A stretch of DNA of 64,000 nucleotides from an uncultured Sulfolobales archaeon (GCA_938073905.1 CALJEN010000010.1:33527-97526); one strand, 5' to 3'; shown: positions 7,962 to 16,532, counted from the stretch's first letter. Translations and numbers: made by a program. Notes: generated by a model not told the origin, from the sequence alone.

Positions 7962-7971
7962 GTATTTTAAC
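7962..7971 (+). promoter_or_regulatory. TATA box deciding the start of the DUF2258 gene
   Basis: GTATTTTAAC lies 28-37 bases before ATG 7999 and after the upstream ATG 7957 has already begun, so the internal ATG pair at 7999/8002 is the better start. GGTGG, five bases before 7999, could act as a weak ribosome-binding site. Confidence 0.5.
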
Positions 7972-7998
7972 TCTATAGCAACGTTGTTTGTTGGTGGA

Positions 7999-8700
7999 AT
8001 GATGCCGAGGCTGAGCTCCGGGCTCGTGATAGCGGGGGCCTACGCTCAGAAGCTCAGAAAGACGGCGTTCGCCCAGCTGCGCGACGCTGTGAGAGAGGGG
8101 GTTCTGAAGAGCAGCGACGTAGCCTACTGGATCGCCCAGCTCAACAGGTTTCTCTACGAGGTGCTGGTGGAGGACCTCAGGATAGACAAGGGCGACGCCG
8201 TCAGGATAATGGTAGACTACGAGGTGTCCCCGGGCAGGATAAGCTGGAAGCTGGAGACCCTCAGAATCGAGGTGTTCAGGAGAGTCCCCGATGAGGAGGT
8301 GAGGAGAGTCCTCGAGTCCCGAATACCCGCAGCGGAGGCCATAATGACCGGAATAGTCGCGTACTCTGTGGAGAGGCTCGGTGAGACCGAGGATGGGGAC
8401 GTGGTCGTGGCCCTGAAGCTCGGAGATAGGGAGGTCGGGGCCCTCGTCCTCACTCCCATAGACCAGGAGTTCGCCTTCATAAAGAAGGCCGCGGTGGTAG
8501 AGCCGTCGCCCTCGATCGTCGAGAGGCAGAGGGTGCCTCTGAACGGGAAGACCATAGAGGAGGCCCTGAGGGACAACATAAGCATCCTGACGACCGCGGC
8601 TAGGTACGTATCGGATGAGGAGGCCAGGAGAGTCTACGAGGTCATAAAGAGGAGGGTAGTCCCTACAGCTGTAGTCGAGAGAGTAGCGGAGGAAGAGTAG
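7999..8700 (+). CDS. DUF2258-family crenarchaeal protein
   Basis: About 233 residues. The opening RLSSGLVIAGAYAQKLRKTAFAQLRD and the strand pattern VRIMVDYEVSPGRISWKLETLRIEVFRRV match the uncharacterised archaeal family DUF2258 (COG4345). It is a soluble alpha/beta protein, with a helical C-terminal part (DEEARRVYEVIKRRVVPTAVVERV). I know of no assigned function. Starting at 7999 puts the conserved block at the N-terminus and agrees with the promoter. The 3' end overlaps the opposite-strand gene by 38 bases. Confidence 0.65.
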   Translation: MMPRLSSGLVIAGAYAQKLRKTAFAQLRDAVREGVLKSSDVAYWIAQLNRFLYEVLVEDLRIDKGDAVRIMVDYEVSPGRISWKLETLRIEVFRRVPDEEVRRVLESRIPAAEAIMTGIVAYSVERLGETEDGDVVVALKLGDREVGALVLTPIDQEFAFIKKAAVVEPSPSIVERQRVPLNGKTIEEALRDNISILTTAARYVSDEEARRVYEVIKRRVVPTAVVERVAEEE

Positions 8701-9799
8701 GGTAGAGCTCCTCGAACTTCCCGACGGCTTTTTTGAAAACCTCGTAGCCCACCGTCAGGAGCCCCTCTCTATCCAGCACCACGTCGTCGCCTATCACCAC
8801 GGTCTCGATGGGCGGGTCTCCCTCTACGACCGCTCTAACGGCCGAGCGGAGCGAGCGCGGCACGGGCCAGCCCGGAGGCTCCGACAGGTTGTACACGACC
8901 ACGCTGCTCCTGCTCCCCTCCCTGAGAGTGGAGCTCTCGCGCTGGTCGATGAGCTCCGATGTGATCCTCGTCCCCGAGAGCAGCACGCTCAGGGGGTCGG
9001 CGCCCCGAGACCAGAGGGCCTCCTTCATCACATCACGAACGCTGTAGGACGGCCTGACCCCGATGCCGAGCCCCCCGTCCTCCCTCCACCTCCGGACGGC
9101 CTCACCCGAGTATATGGTCGGGAGGCTCACGTCGATCAGAGGGTTTATGGCTACGATCCTGAGCCCCTCCGGCCGCTCGGGCGGCTCCCTCTCCAGCTCC
9201 AGCGCATACAGGGGCAGCCCCGTTTCGCGGGCCAGCTCTAGGTGCTCATCCCTCAGCTCCCGGCAGACGGCTATCCCCACCCTGATCCCTTCGACCCTCC
9301 CCTGCCACCTCCCGAGGAGGAGCTTCAGCTCGTTCAGCTGCTGCCGGTCGTCCAGACCGCAGTTGAGAGGGGGCGCTAGGGTCACGCTTATGCCGACGTC
9401 TCTCGAGGCCCTAGCCACGTCGTCCAGGTAAGCGTCGACCACCAGCGCCTCCGTGACCCCCTTGCTGACCAGCTCGGCGAGCGAGAGCACGGCGATGTAG
9501 TACATGTCCCCCCTCCTGATGGCCTTGAGGAGCTCTCTCGCGAGGAACCAGTCGACGTGGTCCAGCCCGTATCTGAGGGGGTAGAGGCTCAGGACGGTGA
9601 AGCCGGACGCGAACCCCTTGGTCACCAGCCTGCCCGAGCCGCTGAGGAGGAGCTCGGGGTAGAGGAACTCCTCGGGAGGAGGGCTCTGGCCCAGAGACCT
9701 GACGCGACCGCCGTCCAGGTACACGTAGCCCTTGCTAACGTACCTGACCTCGTCGTCTATCGCCAAGACCGACGCTCCGTCCACGAGTATCTTGACCAT
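8663..9799 (-). CDS. Amidohydrolase-like protein lacking metal ligands
   Basis: A 378-residue protein with the layout of the amidohydrolase superfamily: an N-terminal strand domain (KILVDGASVLAIDDEVRYVSKGYVYLDGGRVRSLG), a barrel, and a C-terminal SSVVVYNLSEPPGW segment returning to the strand domain. The metal site is gone: the family PGF-D-HTH sequence is replaced by KGFASGFTVL, and no candidate later histidines or catalytic aspartate are in place (for example YNLS, GTRITS). It is therefore probably not a hydrolase; a binding or regulatory role is possible. It is followed by the phosphorylase gene upstream on the same strand, with 21 bases between them. Confidence 0.65.
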   Translation of the reverse strand: MVKILVDGASVLAIDDEVRYVSKGYVYLDGGRVRSLGQSPPPEEFLYPELLLSGSGRLVTKGFASGFTVLSLYPLRYGLDHVDWFLARELLKAIRRGDMYYIAVLSLAELVSKGVTEALVVDAYLDDVARASRDVGISVTLAPPLNCGLDDRQQLNELKLLLGRWQGRVEGIRVGIAVCRELRDEHLELARETGLPLYALELEREPPERPEGLRIVAINPLIDVSLPTIYSGEAVRRWREDGGLGIGVRPSYSVRDVMKEALWSRGADPLSVLLSGTRITSELIDQRESSTLREGSRSSVVVYNLSEPPGWPVPRSLRSAVRAVVEGDPPIETVVIGDDVVLDREGLLTVGYEVFKKAVGKFEELYPTLPPLLSRLQL

Positions 9800-9820
9800 G
9801 GGTCCTGCCCTACCTCGCGG

Positions 9821-10657
9821 TCAAAGTCTTCCGGAGACCAGCCCTACCGAGAGGTGCCTCCTGCCCCTGAGCCTCCTGAGCTCGTCCCACTCGCGCAGTA
9901 TCCTAACGGCCTCGTTGGCCACCCTCACCATGTCCGATATGCCGGCCCCGGGGTCGAACTCGTCCGTTACCCTGTTGGCTATAGCCGCGCACACGGCACC
10001 TGCTCTAGCACCGTAGATGCTGGCTAGGACGAAGATCGTCGAGGCCTCCATCTCGAAGTTCAGGACTCCCAGCTCGGCGAGCCTACGCTCCACCCCCCTC
10101 CACCTCTCCGGTAGGTAGCCCCCGAAGCCGGGCCTGCCCTGTCCCACGTAGAAGCTGTCGCTGCTCGCCGTTATCCCCACGTGGTACCTGACCCCCAGGC
10201 TCTCGGCGGCCTCCACCAGGGCCAGCAGGACGTCGTAGCTCGCGACGGCCGGGTACTCTGGATCTACGTACACCTTGCTGGTCCCGTCCAGCCTCACGGC
10301 CGCCGACGATATCACCAGGTCTCCCAGCTTTACGTGCTCCTGGAGGGCTCCGGTCGTGCCGACCCTTATGAAGGTGTCGGCACCGACTCTGAGCAGCTCC
10401 TCGAGGACTATGGCCGTGGAGGGCCCCCCTATGCCCGTCGAGGTCGCGGCGAGCTCGACGCCCTTGTACGTACCGACGTAGGTCACGAACCCCCTGTGCT
10501 CGGCTACGAGCCTGCTCCTCTCCCAAGTTCTGGCGATCAGGGGGACCCTTCCGGGGTCTCCCGGAAGGAGGACGTACCTCGGCACGTCTCCCGGCTTCAG
10601 GTGTATGTGGTACTGCAAGCCCTCCCCGGTCGCAGGATCTCTAGCTGACCCGAACAT
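9821..10657 (-). CDS. udp: Uridine/purine nucleoside phosphorylase
   Basis: A 278-residue hexameric-type nucleoside phosphorylase (PNP_UDP_1 family) that splits nucleosides with phosphate into base and ribose 1-phosphate. Seen: the phosphate site VLLPGDPGRVPLIA, the TSTGIGGPST loop, RVGTTGALQ, and the ribose-binding FEMEAS. The inserted segment after SSDSFYVGQGR resembles uridine phosphorylases more than PNP. In archaea these enzymes feed the AMP/nucleoside salvage route. ATG 10657 is the start; a TATA box lies about 60 bases upstream, leaving a leader. It may be co-transcribed with the amidohydrolase-like gene. Confidence 0.85.
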   Translation of the reverse strand: MFGSARDPATGEGLQYHIHLKPGDVPRYVLLPGDPGRVPLIARTWERSRLVAEHRGFVTYVGTYKGVELAATSTGIGGPSTAIVLEELLRVGADTFIRVGTTGALQEHVKLGDLVISSAAVRLDGTSKVYVDPEYPAVASYDVLLALVEAAESLGVRYHVGITASSDSFYVGQGRPGFGGYLPERWRGVERRLAELGVLNFEMEASTIFVLASIYGARAGAVCAAIANRVTDEFDPGAGISDMVRVANEAVRILREWDELRRLRGRRHLSVGLVSGRL

Positions 10658-10714
10658 CGAGCGTCCACCCCTCTGCTGCCCGCGAAGCTCTCGCTACACA
10701 TGCCCCCAGCTTTC

Positions 10715-10726
10715 CTAAAAAATTAG
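10715..10726 (-). promoter_or_regulatory. TATA-like region before the nucleoside phosphorylase
   Basis: The AT-rich block CTAAAAAATTAG is the only such stretch between the phosphorylase and rpl7ae; it is 58-69 bases before ATG 10657. Confidence 0.35.
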
Positions 10727-10756
10727 TGAGCCGTCGCGCGGGAGAAGTCGGAGTGG

Positions 10757-11149
10757 CTAAGCGGTTCTCGCCCTAAGCTCCTGGTACGCCTTGGTGAGCT
10801 CCTCGACTAGGTCTCTAGCACCTCCGGGGTCTATCACTACGGCCGACGCCGCCGCAACCTGGATTCCGGCCGCCTCGCCGAGCCTCTTCTTGCTGGGCAC
10901 GTAGATGTAGGGGACTTTCTTCTCCTCGCAGAGGTAGGGTAGGTGGAGGACTACCTCTGGAGGATCGACGTCGACCGCGATCACAACGATTTTCGCCTGT
11001 CCCCTCTCTACCGCCTTGGTCACCTCGTTGGTCCCCTTCCTGACCACGCCTCCACTGTCCCTGGCCTTTTTGAGGGCCTCGTAGGCCTTCTCCGCGATCT
11101 CGGGCGGTACGTCGAACCTCACGTGGGGCGGCTTCCTGCTCATCCTCAT
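10757..11149 (-). CDS. rpl7ae: Ribosomal protein L7Ae
   Basis: A 130-residue kink-turn-binding protein. In archaea it is a part of the large ribosomal subunit and also the core protein of C/D and H/ACA guide RNPs and of RNase P. The signature is complete: [51 protein letters not shown] and the C-terminal A-A-A-VVIDPG. Either ATG 11149 (M-R-M-S-R-K) or ATG 11143 can start it. The presence of three candidate C/D RNAs in this window makes this protein their expected partner. Confidence 0.95.
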   Translation of the reverse strand: MRMSRKPPHVRFDVPPEIAEKAYEALKKARDSGGVVRKGTNEVTKAVERGQAKIVVIAVDVDPPEVVLHLPYLCEEKKVPYIYVPSKKRLGEAAGIQVAAASAVVIDPGGARDLVEELTKAYQELRARTA

Positions 11150-11183
11150 CCCCCTATCGTCGCCTCCTAGAGTAGCTGCGCGG

Positions 11184-11193
11184 TCTTTTAAGC
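11184..11193 (-). promoter_or_regulatory. TATA box of rpl7ae
   Basis: Minus strand GCTTAAAAGA, 35-44 bases before the ATG at 11149. Confidence 0.55.
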
Positions 11194-11276
11194 TTTTCCC
11201 GGGAGTCTTCAGCTCCTCTCCACAGGTATGTCCGATACGAGAGGTGGAGACCCCATCGCGTTGGTGTTGGGGAGGT

Positions 11277-11286
11277 GCATATAAAG
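11277..11286 (+). promoter_or_regulatory. TATA box of trm5
   Basis: GCATATAAAG, 34-43 bases before ATG 11320, divergent from the rpl7ae box. Confidence 0.6.
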
Positions 11287-11319
11287 TTTACCCAGAAGCT
11301 GTAGTCGAACCCGGGTAGA

Positions 11320-12177
11320 ATGGGCCGGCTACTCAGGGACATAGCTCGGTCGGTCCTCGGAGAGCCTCTAGCCAGTAGGGTGTGGAAGAGAGTGGAGATA
11401 GTGGGTGATATAGCCGTTCTCAGGAAGCATCCGGACCTCGAGCTCGACGTCGAGGTGTACAGGAGGCTCGCGGAGGAGCTGATGAGGAGGCTTCCGTACG
11501 TCAGGTCCGCCTGGCTCGCGGTGAGCCCCGTCGGGAGCTCCTACAGGCTCAGGGAGTTCGCGCACCTAGCCGGGGAACGCCGGAGCGAGACCGTGTACAG
11601 AGAGCACGGGTGCTCGTTCAGACTCGACATAACGAAGGTCTACGTGTCACCCGCTCTGAACTACGAGCACGCCAGGGTCGCTGGGCTCGTCGGGCCGGGC
11701 GAGGAGGTCCTGAACATGTTCGCTGGAGCAGGGCTGTTCTCGATCATAATAGCCAAGCGCGCGAGGCCCAGGAGAGTAGTGTCGGTCGACGTGAACCCGG
11801 AGGCCTACCGGTACATGGTGGAGAACGTGAGGCTGAACGGGGTGTCGGACGTGGTCTTCCCGGTGCTCGGCGACGCTAGGGAGGTGGCGAGGTCGTGCCC
11901 CGGCTGCTTCGACAGGGTCCTGATGCCCCTCCCGGAGCTGGCCTACGAGTACTTCGCGGACGCCGTCCACTCCCTGAAGATGGTGGGCGTCGTGCACGTC
12001 TACGACTTCGTGTCGGCTAGGGAGGAGGACGAGGCGGTCCTCGCGGCCCGCAGCAGGTACCTCGAGAAGTGCGAGACTCTCGGTGTATGGGCGGAGGTCG
12101 AGGGATCGCGAGTGGTCAGGTCCGTCGGCCCCCGCTACTACCAGGTAGTCCTAGACCTCAGGGTCAGGAAGCCTTAG
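11320..12177 (+). CDS. trm5: tRNA (guanine-N1)-methyltransferase Trm5 family
   Basis: A 285-residue class I SAM methyltransferase that makes m1G37, the first step of wyosine formation in tRNA(Phe). Features: REHGCSFRLDITKVYVSPALNYEHARV (94-120), typical of Trm5; SAM loop NMFAGAGLFSI (132-142); acidic VDVNPEA; and the catalytic-region MPLP (202-205) replacing the more common NLP. The chain is short, lacking the N-terminal D1 domain of long Trm5b proteins, so it may be the Trm5a/c-like form or a bifunctional imG2-type methylase; this cannot be separated by eye. Taw3 lies 1.3 kb downstream. Confidence 0.85.
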   Translation: MGRLLRDIARSVLGEPLASRVWKRVEIVGDIAVLRKHPDLELDVEVYRRLAEELMRRLPYVRSAWLAVSPVGSSYRLREFAHLAGERRSETVYREHGCSFRLDITKVYVSPALNYEHARVAGLVGPGEEVLNMFAGAGLFSIIIAKRARPRRVVSVDVNPEAYRYMVENVRLNGVSDVVFPVLGDAREVARSCPGCFDRVLMPLPELAYEYFADAVHSLKMVGVVHVYDFVSAREEDEAVLAARSRYLEKCETLGVWAEVEGSRVVRSVGPRYYQVVLDLRVRKP

Positions 12178-13387
12178 GTGGTCGGGAAGACTTGGTCGCC
12201 CTTTTAGTCCCTTCAGCTGCCCTCCTCTTGGCAGCCCTCCTGGTCCCCTCCTGCGTCACCCTCTCCGAGACAGGTATCACCCGGACTCCCAGACCCATGA
12301 GCTTCATCGTGACCTCCTCCAGGAACCTGATGTATGACCCCCTCTGACCTATCAGCGGGCCGAGGTTCTCGCTCTCCACTTTTATCGCGAGGTAGGAGCC
12401 CAACAGTTCCACCCTGGTCCTCTTCCAAATCCACGAGACCGGGTGGACGGACCTTATGTAGCTGGTCAGGTCGAGGTCTAGCTCCATCCCCCTGACCCTG
12501 CCACCGAGCTCCTTCTCTATGACCGACACCCTCTCCCCGCCCTTGCCCACCAGGCGCCCGAGATGTCCGGGCTTGACCACCACCAGGTACCTCGGCATGT
12601 GTTCGGCCGAGACGCCGTGCCTCTTGGCCACCTCCTCCACGTCCACCACGGTGATCACGTCGGCGTCCGGGGAGTGCATTTTTATCACCTGCTGAGCCTT
12701 GACCTCGGAGTCGCTGAGCCGCCTAGACCTCAGCGCGTACTCTAGCAGGAACCTCACCCCGGCCTTCGCTCCCTCCCTCACTATGTCCTCCACCCCCAGG
12801 TCCACGACGTGGGCGCCCGGCTCGCTCAGGAGGATCTCCCTCAGGGTGGTCACGTGGTCCTGGTGGACTCCCCTCAGCGCCTGGAATATGGGGTCGGCAG
12901 TTATCACCAGCCTGCTCTTGCTCCCCAGCCTCACTATGACCTCCAGGAGTATCTCGAGCCTGACGTGCTGAGCGTCGTCCACCAGGATCAGGGTCTCGTC
13001 GAACGTCCTGCCCTTCAGGTAGTGACCGTCGGTCAGGACGAGCTTGCCGGTGTTCATAAGCTCGGCGATGCCCGCCGGGTCGGCGAACGTCCCCAGGACG
13101 TCGACCAGGTACTCTCCGGCTAGCTTCGTGTACTCCTCCCCGGCCTCGGCCAGGGTGAGCTCCCTCCCCGTGACGACGTCGACCACGGGCTTGAAGACCA
13201 GGAACCTCTTGAACCTGCCGCTGCTCACCGCGTCTATGCCGTAGGCCAGGGAGAAGAGGGACTTGCCGCTCCCGGTCGGCCCGAAGACCCCGACTATCGT
13301 GAACGCATCGTTCCGCAGCGCCTCGAGTAGCCTCCTCTGGCCCTCACTCTGAGGCGTCACCTTCTCTAGGAGCCCCACCCTCGTCAC
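12164..13387 (-). CDS. PhoH-like ATPase with C-terminal KH RNA-binding domains
   Basis: A 407-residue archaeal PhoH-type protein. The N-terminal P-loop domain has Walker A GPTGSGKS (36-43) and Walker B LILVDDAQH (133-141), and is followed by two KH-like segments, GRLVGKGGERVSVIE and GPLIGQRGSYIRFLEE, each with the GxxG loop (GKGG, GQRG). The tail is very basic (RRAAKRRAAEGTKRATKSS). It is expected to bind RNA and hydrolyse ATP, possibly as a helicase; PhoH2-type proteins do so. Its 3' end overlaps trm5 by 14 bases on the opposite strand. Confidence 0.85.
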   Translation of the reverse strand: MTRVGLLEKVTPQSEGQRRLLEALRNDAFTIVGVFGPTGSGKSLFSLAYGIDAVSSGRFKRFLVFKPVVDVVTGRELTLAEAGEEYTKLAGEYLVDVLGTFADPAGIAELMNTGKLVLTDGHYLKGRTFDETLILVDDAQHVRLEILLEVIVRLGSKSRLVITADPIFQALRGVHQDHVTTLREILLSEPGAHVVDLGVEDIVREGAKAGVRFLLEYALRSRRLSDSEVKAQQVIKMHSPDADVITVVDVEEVAKRHGVSAEHMPRYLVVVKPGHLGRLVGKGGERVSVIEKELGGRVRGMELDLDLTSYIRSVHPVSWIWKRTRVELLGSYLAIKVESENLGPLIGQRGSYIRFLEEVTMKLMGLGVRVIPVSERVTQEGTRRAAKRRAAEGTKRATKSSRPPKAS

Positions 13388-13408
13388 CTGAGACTCGTAG
13401 ATACCGAC

Positions 13409-13419
13409 TACTTAAAAGC
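13409..13419 (-). promoter_or_regulatory. TATA box of the PhoH-KH gene
   Basis: Minus strand GCTTTTAAGTA, 22-32 bases before ATG 13387: leaderless. Confidence 0.55.
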
Positions 13420-13420
13420 G

Positions 13421-13432
13421 CACTTAAAGCTC
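13421..13432 (+). promoter_or_regulatory. TATA box of taw3
   Basis: CACTTAAAGCTC, 36-47 bases before GTG 13468, adjacent to the divergent PhoH box so the two promoters abut. Confidence 0.45.
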
Positions 13433-13467
13433 TTTACCGAGCCGGACTCTCCCCCCACGGGCGCTCG

Positions 13468-14103
13468 GTGGGGATAGTCGACAAGAGCCTGTGGCTGAGG
13501 GAGAGGGATGAGAAGTTCAGGAGGATGCGCGAAGACCTAGAGGTCGGCTACCTAGACCCAGACATCTACCACGTCCTAGCCGCCCTCTTCAGGAGGAGGG
13601 AGTCCTTCCCGGTTAGCTCATGCAGCGGCAGAGTCACCGTAGTCGACGCGCCGATGCCCTGGAGTAGGAGAGGCTCGACCGTGCTGTTCAAGAAGCATAG
13701 CCCGGTCGGGGAGAGCGAGGTCCTCTCGCTGGTCCGGGGCTCCTCTCCCCTGAGCAGGCTCTGGCTCGTCGTCACGGGCCCCATATTCCACGTATCGGCT
13801 CTCACGCTTCGGGAGGCCCTCTCGGTCCTCAGGATAGCCCGCGAGGCCGGCATGAAGCACAGCGGCGTGCTCTCGATAAGCAGGAGAGGGGTGTACCTGG
13901 AGCTCAGGACGGGCGTGAGGCTAGCGACCCTGCTGAGAGCCGGGGGCTTCGCGGTCAGCGACGTCGAAGAGGTCGTGCGGGCCGCCAACGAGGCCCTGCT
14001 GGAGGGAAAGAGGAGGCTCGCGAGGTTCTACGAGCTCCTCCTGAAGTACGAGGAGGAAGACCAGTCCTCCCCGGATTCCCCCACTTTCCGGCCGGACGGC
14101 TAG
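13468..14103 (+). CDS. taw3: tRNA wybutosine-synthesising protein Taw3
   Basis: A 211-residue Tyw3/Taw3 methyltransferase, which N4-methylates the tricyclic wyosine intermediate at tRNA(Phe) position 37. The signature is SFPVSSCSGRVTV (about residues 46-58); also seen are WLVVTGPIFHVS and AREAGMKHSGVLS, which form the SAM/tRNA site. The GTG start at 13468 is 36 bases past its TATA box. Together with trm5 upstream this marks the wyosine pathway, although the central Taw1 and Taw2 genes are not in the window. Confidence 0.9.
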   Translation: MGIVDKSLWLRERDEKFRRMREDLEVGYLDPDIYHVLAALFRRRESFPVSSCSGRVTVVDAPMPWSRRGSTVLFKKHSPVGESEVLSLVRGSSPLSRLWLVVTGPIFHVSALTLREALSVLRIAREAGMKHSGVLSISRRGVYLELRTGVRLATLLRAGGFAVSDVEEVVRAANEALLEGKRRLARFYELLLKYEEEDQSSPDSPTFRPDG

Positions 14104-14324
14104 AGGAGGGGCTCCAGAGGCTGCCCGCAGTAGGGGCACCTGTAGTGGAGGACTCTCGCGTCGCTGGAGCAGAAGTGAGCCTCGTACCTGGTCGAACAGC
14201 TGGGGCAGCGGTATACGGTAGCCTCGCCCACCAGGAGCCCCCTGCCACACACTCTGCACTTCTTGGTCGCCCACCCGACGTGACCGCCCGCGTTGGACCC
14301 CACGAGCTTGACCAGACCTGGCAC
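14100..14324 (-). CDS. Small zinc-ribbon protein
   Basis: 74 residues with four CxxC-type pairs: KCRVCGRG, YRCPSCSTRY, HFCSSDARV and YRCPYCGQPL. The spacing suggests two rubredoxin-like knuckles binding one or two zinc ions. No named family is certain; short zinc-ribbon proteins of this kind in Crenarchaea are often linked to RNA or transcription. It ends 4 bases inside taw3 on the opposite strand. Confidence 0.65.
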   Translation of the reverse strand: MPGLVKLVGSNAGGHVGWATKKCRVCGRGLLVGEATVYRCPSCSTRYEAHFCSSDARVLHYRCPYCGQPLEPLL

Positions 14325-14344
14325 CCTCGAGGACTCCGCGGGAT

Positions 14345-14354
14345 GTTTTTAAGC
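14345..14354 (+). promoter_or_regulatory. TATA box of the phosphoesterase operon
   Basis: GTTTTTAAGC, 24-33 bases before ATG 14378, leaving little or no leader. Confidence 0.6.
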
Positions 14355-14377
14355 TTTGCGACGGTTCCCGGAGGGGG

Positions 14378-15118
14378 ATGGCTTCGATCGTGAGATTGCT
14401 GGCCTTCGGCGACGTCCACGGGCTGCAGTACCTGAGCCTGCTGAGAGCGTCCCTGAGGAGCGTACCGCCCGAGGAGCCCAACGCGATACTCATGGCGGGT
14501 GACGTGATAGACAGGGGCGACGTCAGCGGCATGGGCCCCGTCCTAAGGGAGGTGACGGCTAGGTTCAGGGATACTCCGGTAGTCTCGGTGTTCGGGAACG
14601 ACGAGTACCACGAGGTGGAGGACCGCTTGATCAAGGAGTTCGGCTACGTCATATGGCTGAACGACTCCGTCGCCGTCCTGAAGCTGGGGGAGGTCACGGT
14701 GGGAGTGGTGGGCAGCAGGGGCGTTCTCGACAAGCTCACCCACTGGCAGAGGAAGAACATGCCTCAGCTGGAGACGGTCTACAGGAGGAGGGTCGGAGTC
14801 CTGCGGAGGCTGCTCGAGGAGGTCTCCAGGGTCTCGGACATCACGGTCCTCCTGACCCACTACGCTCCCACCTACCTGACCGTCAGGGGGGAGCCCGAGA
14901 AGATATACCCGTACATGGGCTGCAAGCGGCTCGAGGACGTCCTCAAGGAGGCCAAGCCCGACCTGGCGATCCACGCCCACGCTCACAACGCCACCACGAC
15001 GGAGGCCGTGGTGGGGCTCACCAAGGTCTACAACGTGTCGCTTCCGGCCAGGAGGGGCGTCACCTACGTAACCGCGACTCCCAGGCCTAGGCTGATCCCC
15101 ACGAGCGGGAGGTCTTGA
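14378..15118 (+). CDS. Calcineurin-like metallophosphoesterase
   Basis: A 246-residue dinuclear-metal phosphoesterase. All five family motifs are seen: GDVHG (11-15), GDVIDRG (41-47), GNDE (73-76, with Asp replacing the more usual HE pair), LLTHYAPT, and HAHAHN. The substrate cannot be told; relatives hydrolyse nucleotides, cyclic nucleotides or phosphoproteins. It is followed after one base by a winged-helix DUF4443 protein, so the two are an operon and might share a nucleotide signal; that is inference. Confidence 0.85.
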   Translation: MASIVRLLAFGDVHGLQYLSLLRASLRSVPPEEPNAILMAGDVIDRGDVSGMGPVLREVTARFRDTPVVSVFGNDEYHEVEDRLIKEFGYVIWLNDSVAVLKLGEVTVGVVGSRGVLDKLTHWQRKNMPQLETVYRRRVGVLRRLLEEVSRVSDITVLLTHYAPTYLTVRGEPEKIYPYMGCKRLEDVLKEAKPDLAIHAHAHNATTTEAVVGLTKVYNVSLPARRGVTYVTATPRPRLIPTSGRS

Positions 15119-15119
15119 G

Positions 15120-15743
15120 ATGGACCGGCTGGCGAGGCTGAAGAGGCTCTCCGAGCCCGCCGGTGGCGTGAAGCCCTCCTTCGACGTGTACCACGCGTAC
15201 ATGGCTCTCGCGAGCCTGCGCAGGGAGGCCCCTGTCGGCAGGCTGGCCCTCGCCAGAGCCCTCTCTCTGGGAGGGGCCTCCGTCAAGACTCTCGTCAAGA
15301 GGATGAGGAAGGAGGGGCTAGTCGACGTGGACAGGGCCGCGGGGGTCTTTCTGACTAGAGAGGGACTGGAGCTGGCCGAGGAGCTCGAGAGAGTCCTGGA
15401 GGTCCTCGGCCAGCTCGACCTCAGCTCCGTCTGCGGAAGCTGCGAGGCCTACGGGGTCGTCGTGAAGGGCTTCAGGAGGGTCCTGGACGAGAGAGTGGGG
15501 TACCTGAGGCTGCGGGACGAGATAGTCCGCGAGGGAGCCGAGGGAGCCATCATAGTCTACTGCGGCGACGTCCCCCTGATGCCGGTCAGCGGGGGCCTCG
15601 AGAGAGCCGAGGGGGTGCTGAAGGACCTAGCCTCCGAGAGGTGCGGTGAGGGGGACGTGCTAGCCATATCGATCTGCCACGGCGACCGCGGCAGGTGCGC
15701 CAGGGCTCTGCTGAACGCGGTGCTGAAGCTGTACGACCCCTAG
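15120..15743 (+). CDS. DUF4443-type winged-helix transcriptional regulator
   Basis: A 207-residue protein with an N-terminal winged helix (YHAYMALASLRREAPVGRLALARALSLGGASVKTLVKRMRKEGLVDV, about residues 24-70) and a C-terminal sensor-like domain containing SSVCGSCEAYGVVVKGF, EGAIIVYCGDVPLMPVSGG and ISICHGDRGR. This matches the archaeal DUF4443 regulators. The cysteines at the start of the second domain (C-G-S-C) could sense redox state or a metal. No target is known; the upstream phosphoesterase shares its transcript. Confidence 0.7.
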   Translation: MDRLARLKRLSEPAGGVKPSFDVYHAYMALASLRREAPVGRLALARALSLGGASVKTLVKRMRKEGLVDVDRAAGVFLTREGLELAEELERVLEVLGQLDLSSVCGSCEAYGVVVKGFRRVLDERVGYLRLRDEIVREGAEGAIIVYCGDVPLMPVSGGLERAEGVLKDLASERCGEGDVLAISICHGDRGRCARALLNAVLKLYDP

Positions 15744-15891
15744 CCAAGCACATCGCCGAGCGGCATCGCCTGCCTCGAAATCTCCCGCGTCCCCAGACTA
15801 ACTGGGAGGCCCCCTCTAGCCCCGCAGAGCCCCTCCGGAGGAGACCTGGGGGCTCCGATCCGGTTGCGAGCCGCCCCGGGCGCGGCCTGAG

Positions 15892-15902
15892 GCTTAATTG
15901 TT
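15892..15902 (+). promoter_or_regulatory. TATA-like box before the phosphoribosyltransferase
   Basis: GCTTAATTGTT, 28-38 bases before GTG 15930. The GC-rich gap upstream also holds a hairpin, GAGCCCC---GGGGCTC, near 15828-15856. Confidence 0.4.
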
Positions 15903-15929
15903 AGCACGCGCATTCTCGGCTAAGCCGAG

Positions 15930-16532
15930 GTGGTTGGAGTGTCCGGGAAGTACAGGTACGTGGACTGGGAGACCCTCCACGACCTGGTGGCTAGGCTAGC
16001 CCTGGCCGTGGGTGAGAGCTACTCGCCCCAAGTCATCGTGGGGGTGCTCAGGGGCGGCTACATAATCGCGAGGATCCTCTCGGACGTTCTCGGAGTTGAA
16101 GAGCTCGGGATCGTCGGCGTGAAGTTCTACAGGGGGATCGGCGAGACGAGCGAGAGGCCCCTCGTGACGGTCCCGCTGGTCGACGACGTCAGGGGCAGGG
16201 ACGCTCTAGTCGTCGACGACGTGGCGGATAGCGGCAGAACCCTCGAGACTCTCGCGGCCGAGCTCAGGCTACGCGGGGCCAGGACTATCAAGACCGCGGT
16301 GGTCTTCCTCAAGCCCAGGTCTATAGTGATCCCGGACTTCTACGCGGAGGTGACCGACTCCTGGATAGTCTTTCCGTGGGAGCTCTGCGACTTCGCGCGC
16401 GAGATGGTCAGGAGGGGGGACGCGGAGGCTCTGGAGCACGTGGTGTCCAGCGTCAGGAGCAGTGGGGGGCTCTCGAGAGCTCTTCAGCATATCCTGGGGG
16501 TCAGGAGCGGAGAGGGCTCGACCAGCGTATAG
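15930..16532 (+). CDS. gpt: Purine phosphoribosyltransferase (xanthine/guanine/hypoxanthine type)
   Basis: A 200-residue type I phosphoribosyltransferase for purine salvage, using PRPP to make GMP, XMP or IMP. It has the PRPP loop ALVVDDVADSGRTL (92-105), an upstream IVGVLRGGYIIARIL pyrophosphate loop, and VVFLKPRS followed by DSWIVFPWE, the base-specificity strand seen in archaeal GPRT/Gpt proteins. GTG 15930 or GTG 15939 could start it. It overlaps hypE on the other strand by 49 bases. Confidence 0.85.
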   Translation: MVGVSGKYRYVDWETLHDLVARLALAVGESYSPQVIVGVLRGGYIIARILSDVLGVEELGIVGVKFYRGIGETSERPLVTVPLVDDVRGRDALVVDDVADSGRTLETLAAELRLRGARTIKTAVVFLKPRSIVIPDFYAEVTDSWIVFPWELCDFAREMVRRGDAEALEHVVSSVRSSGGLSRALQHILGVRSGEGSTSV

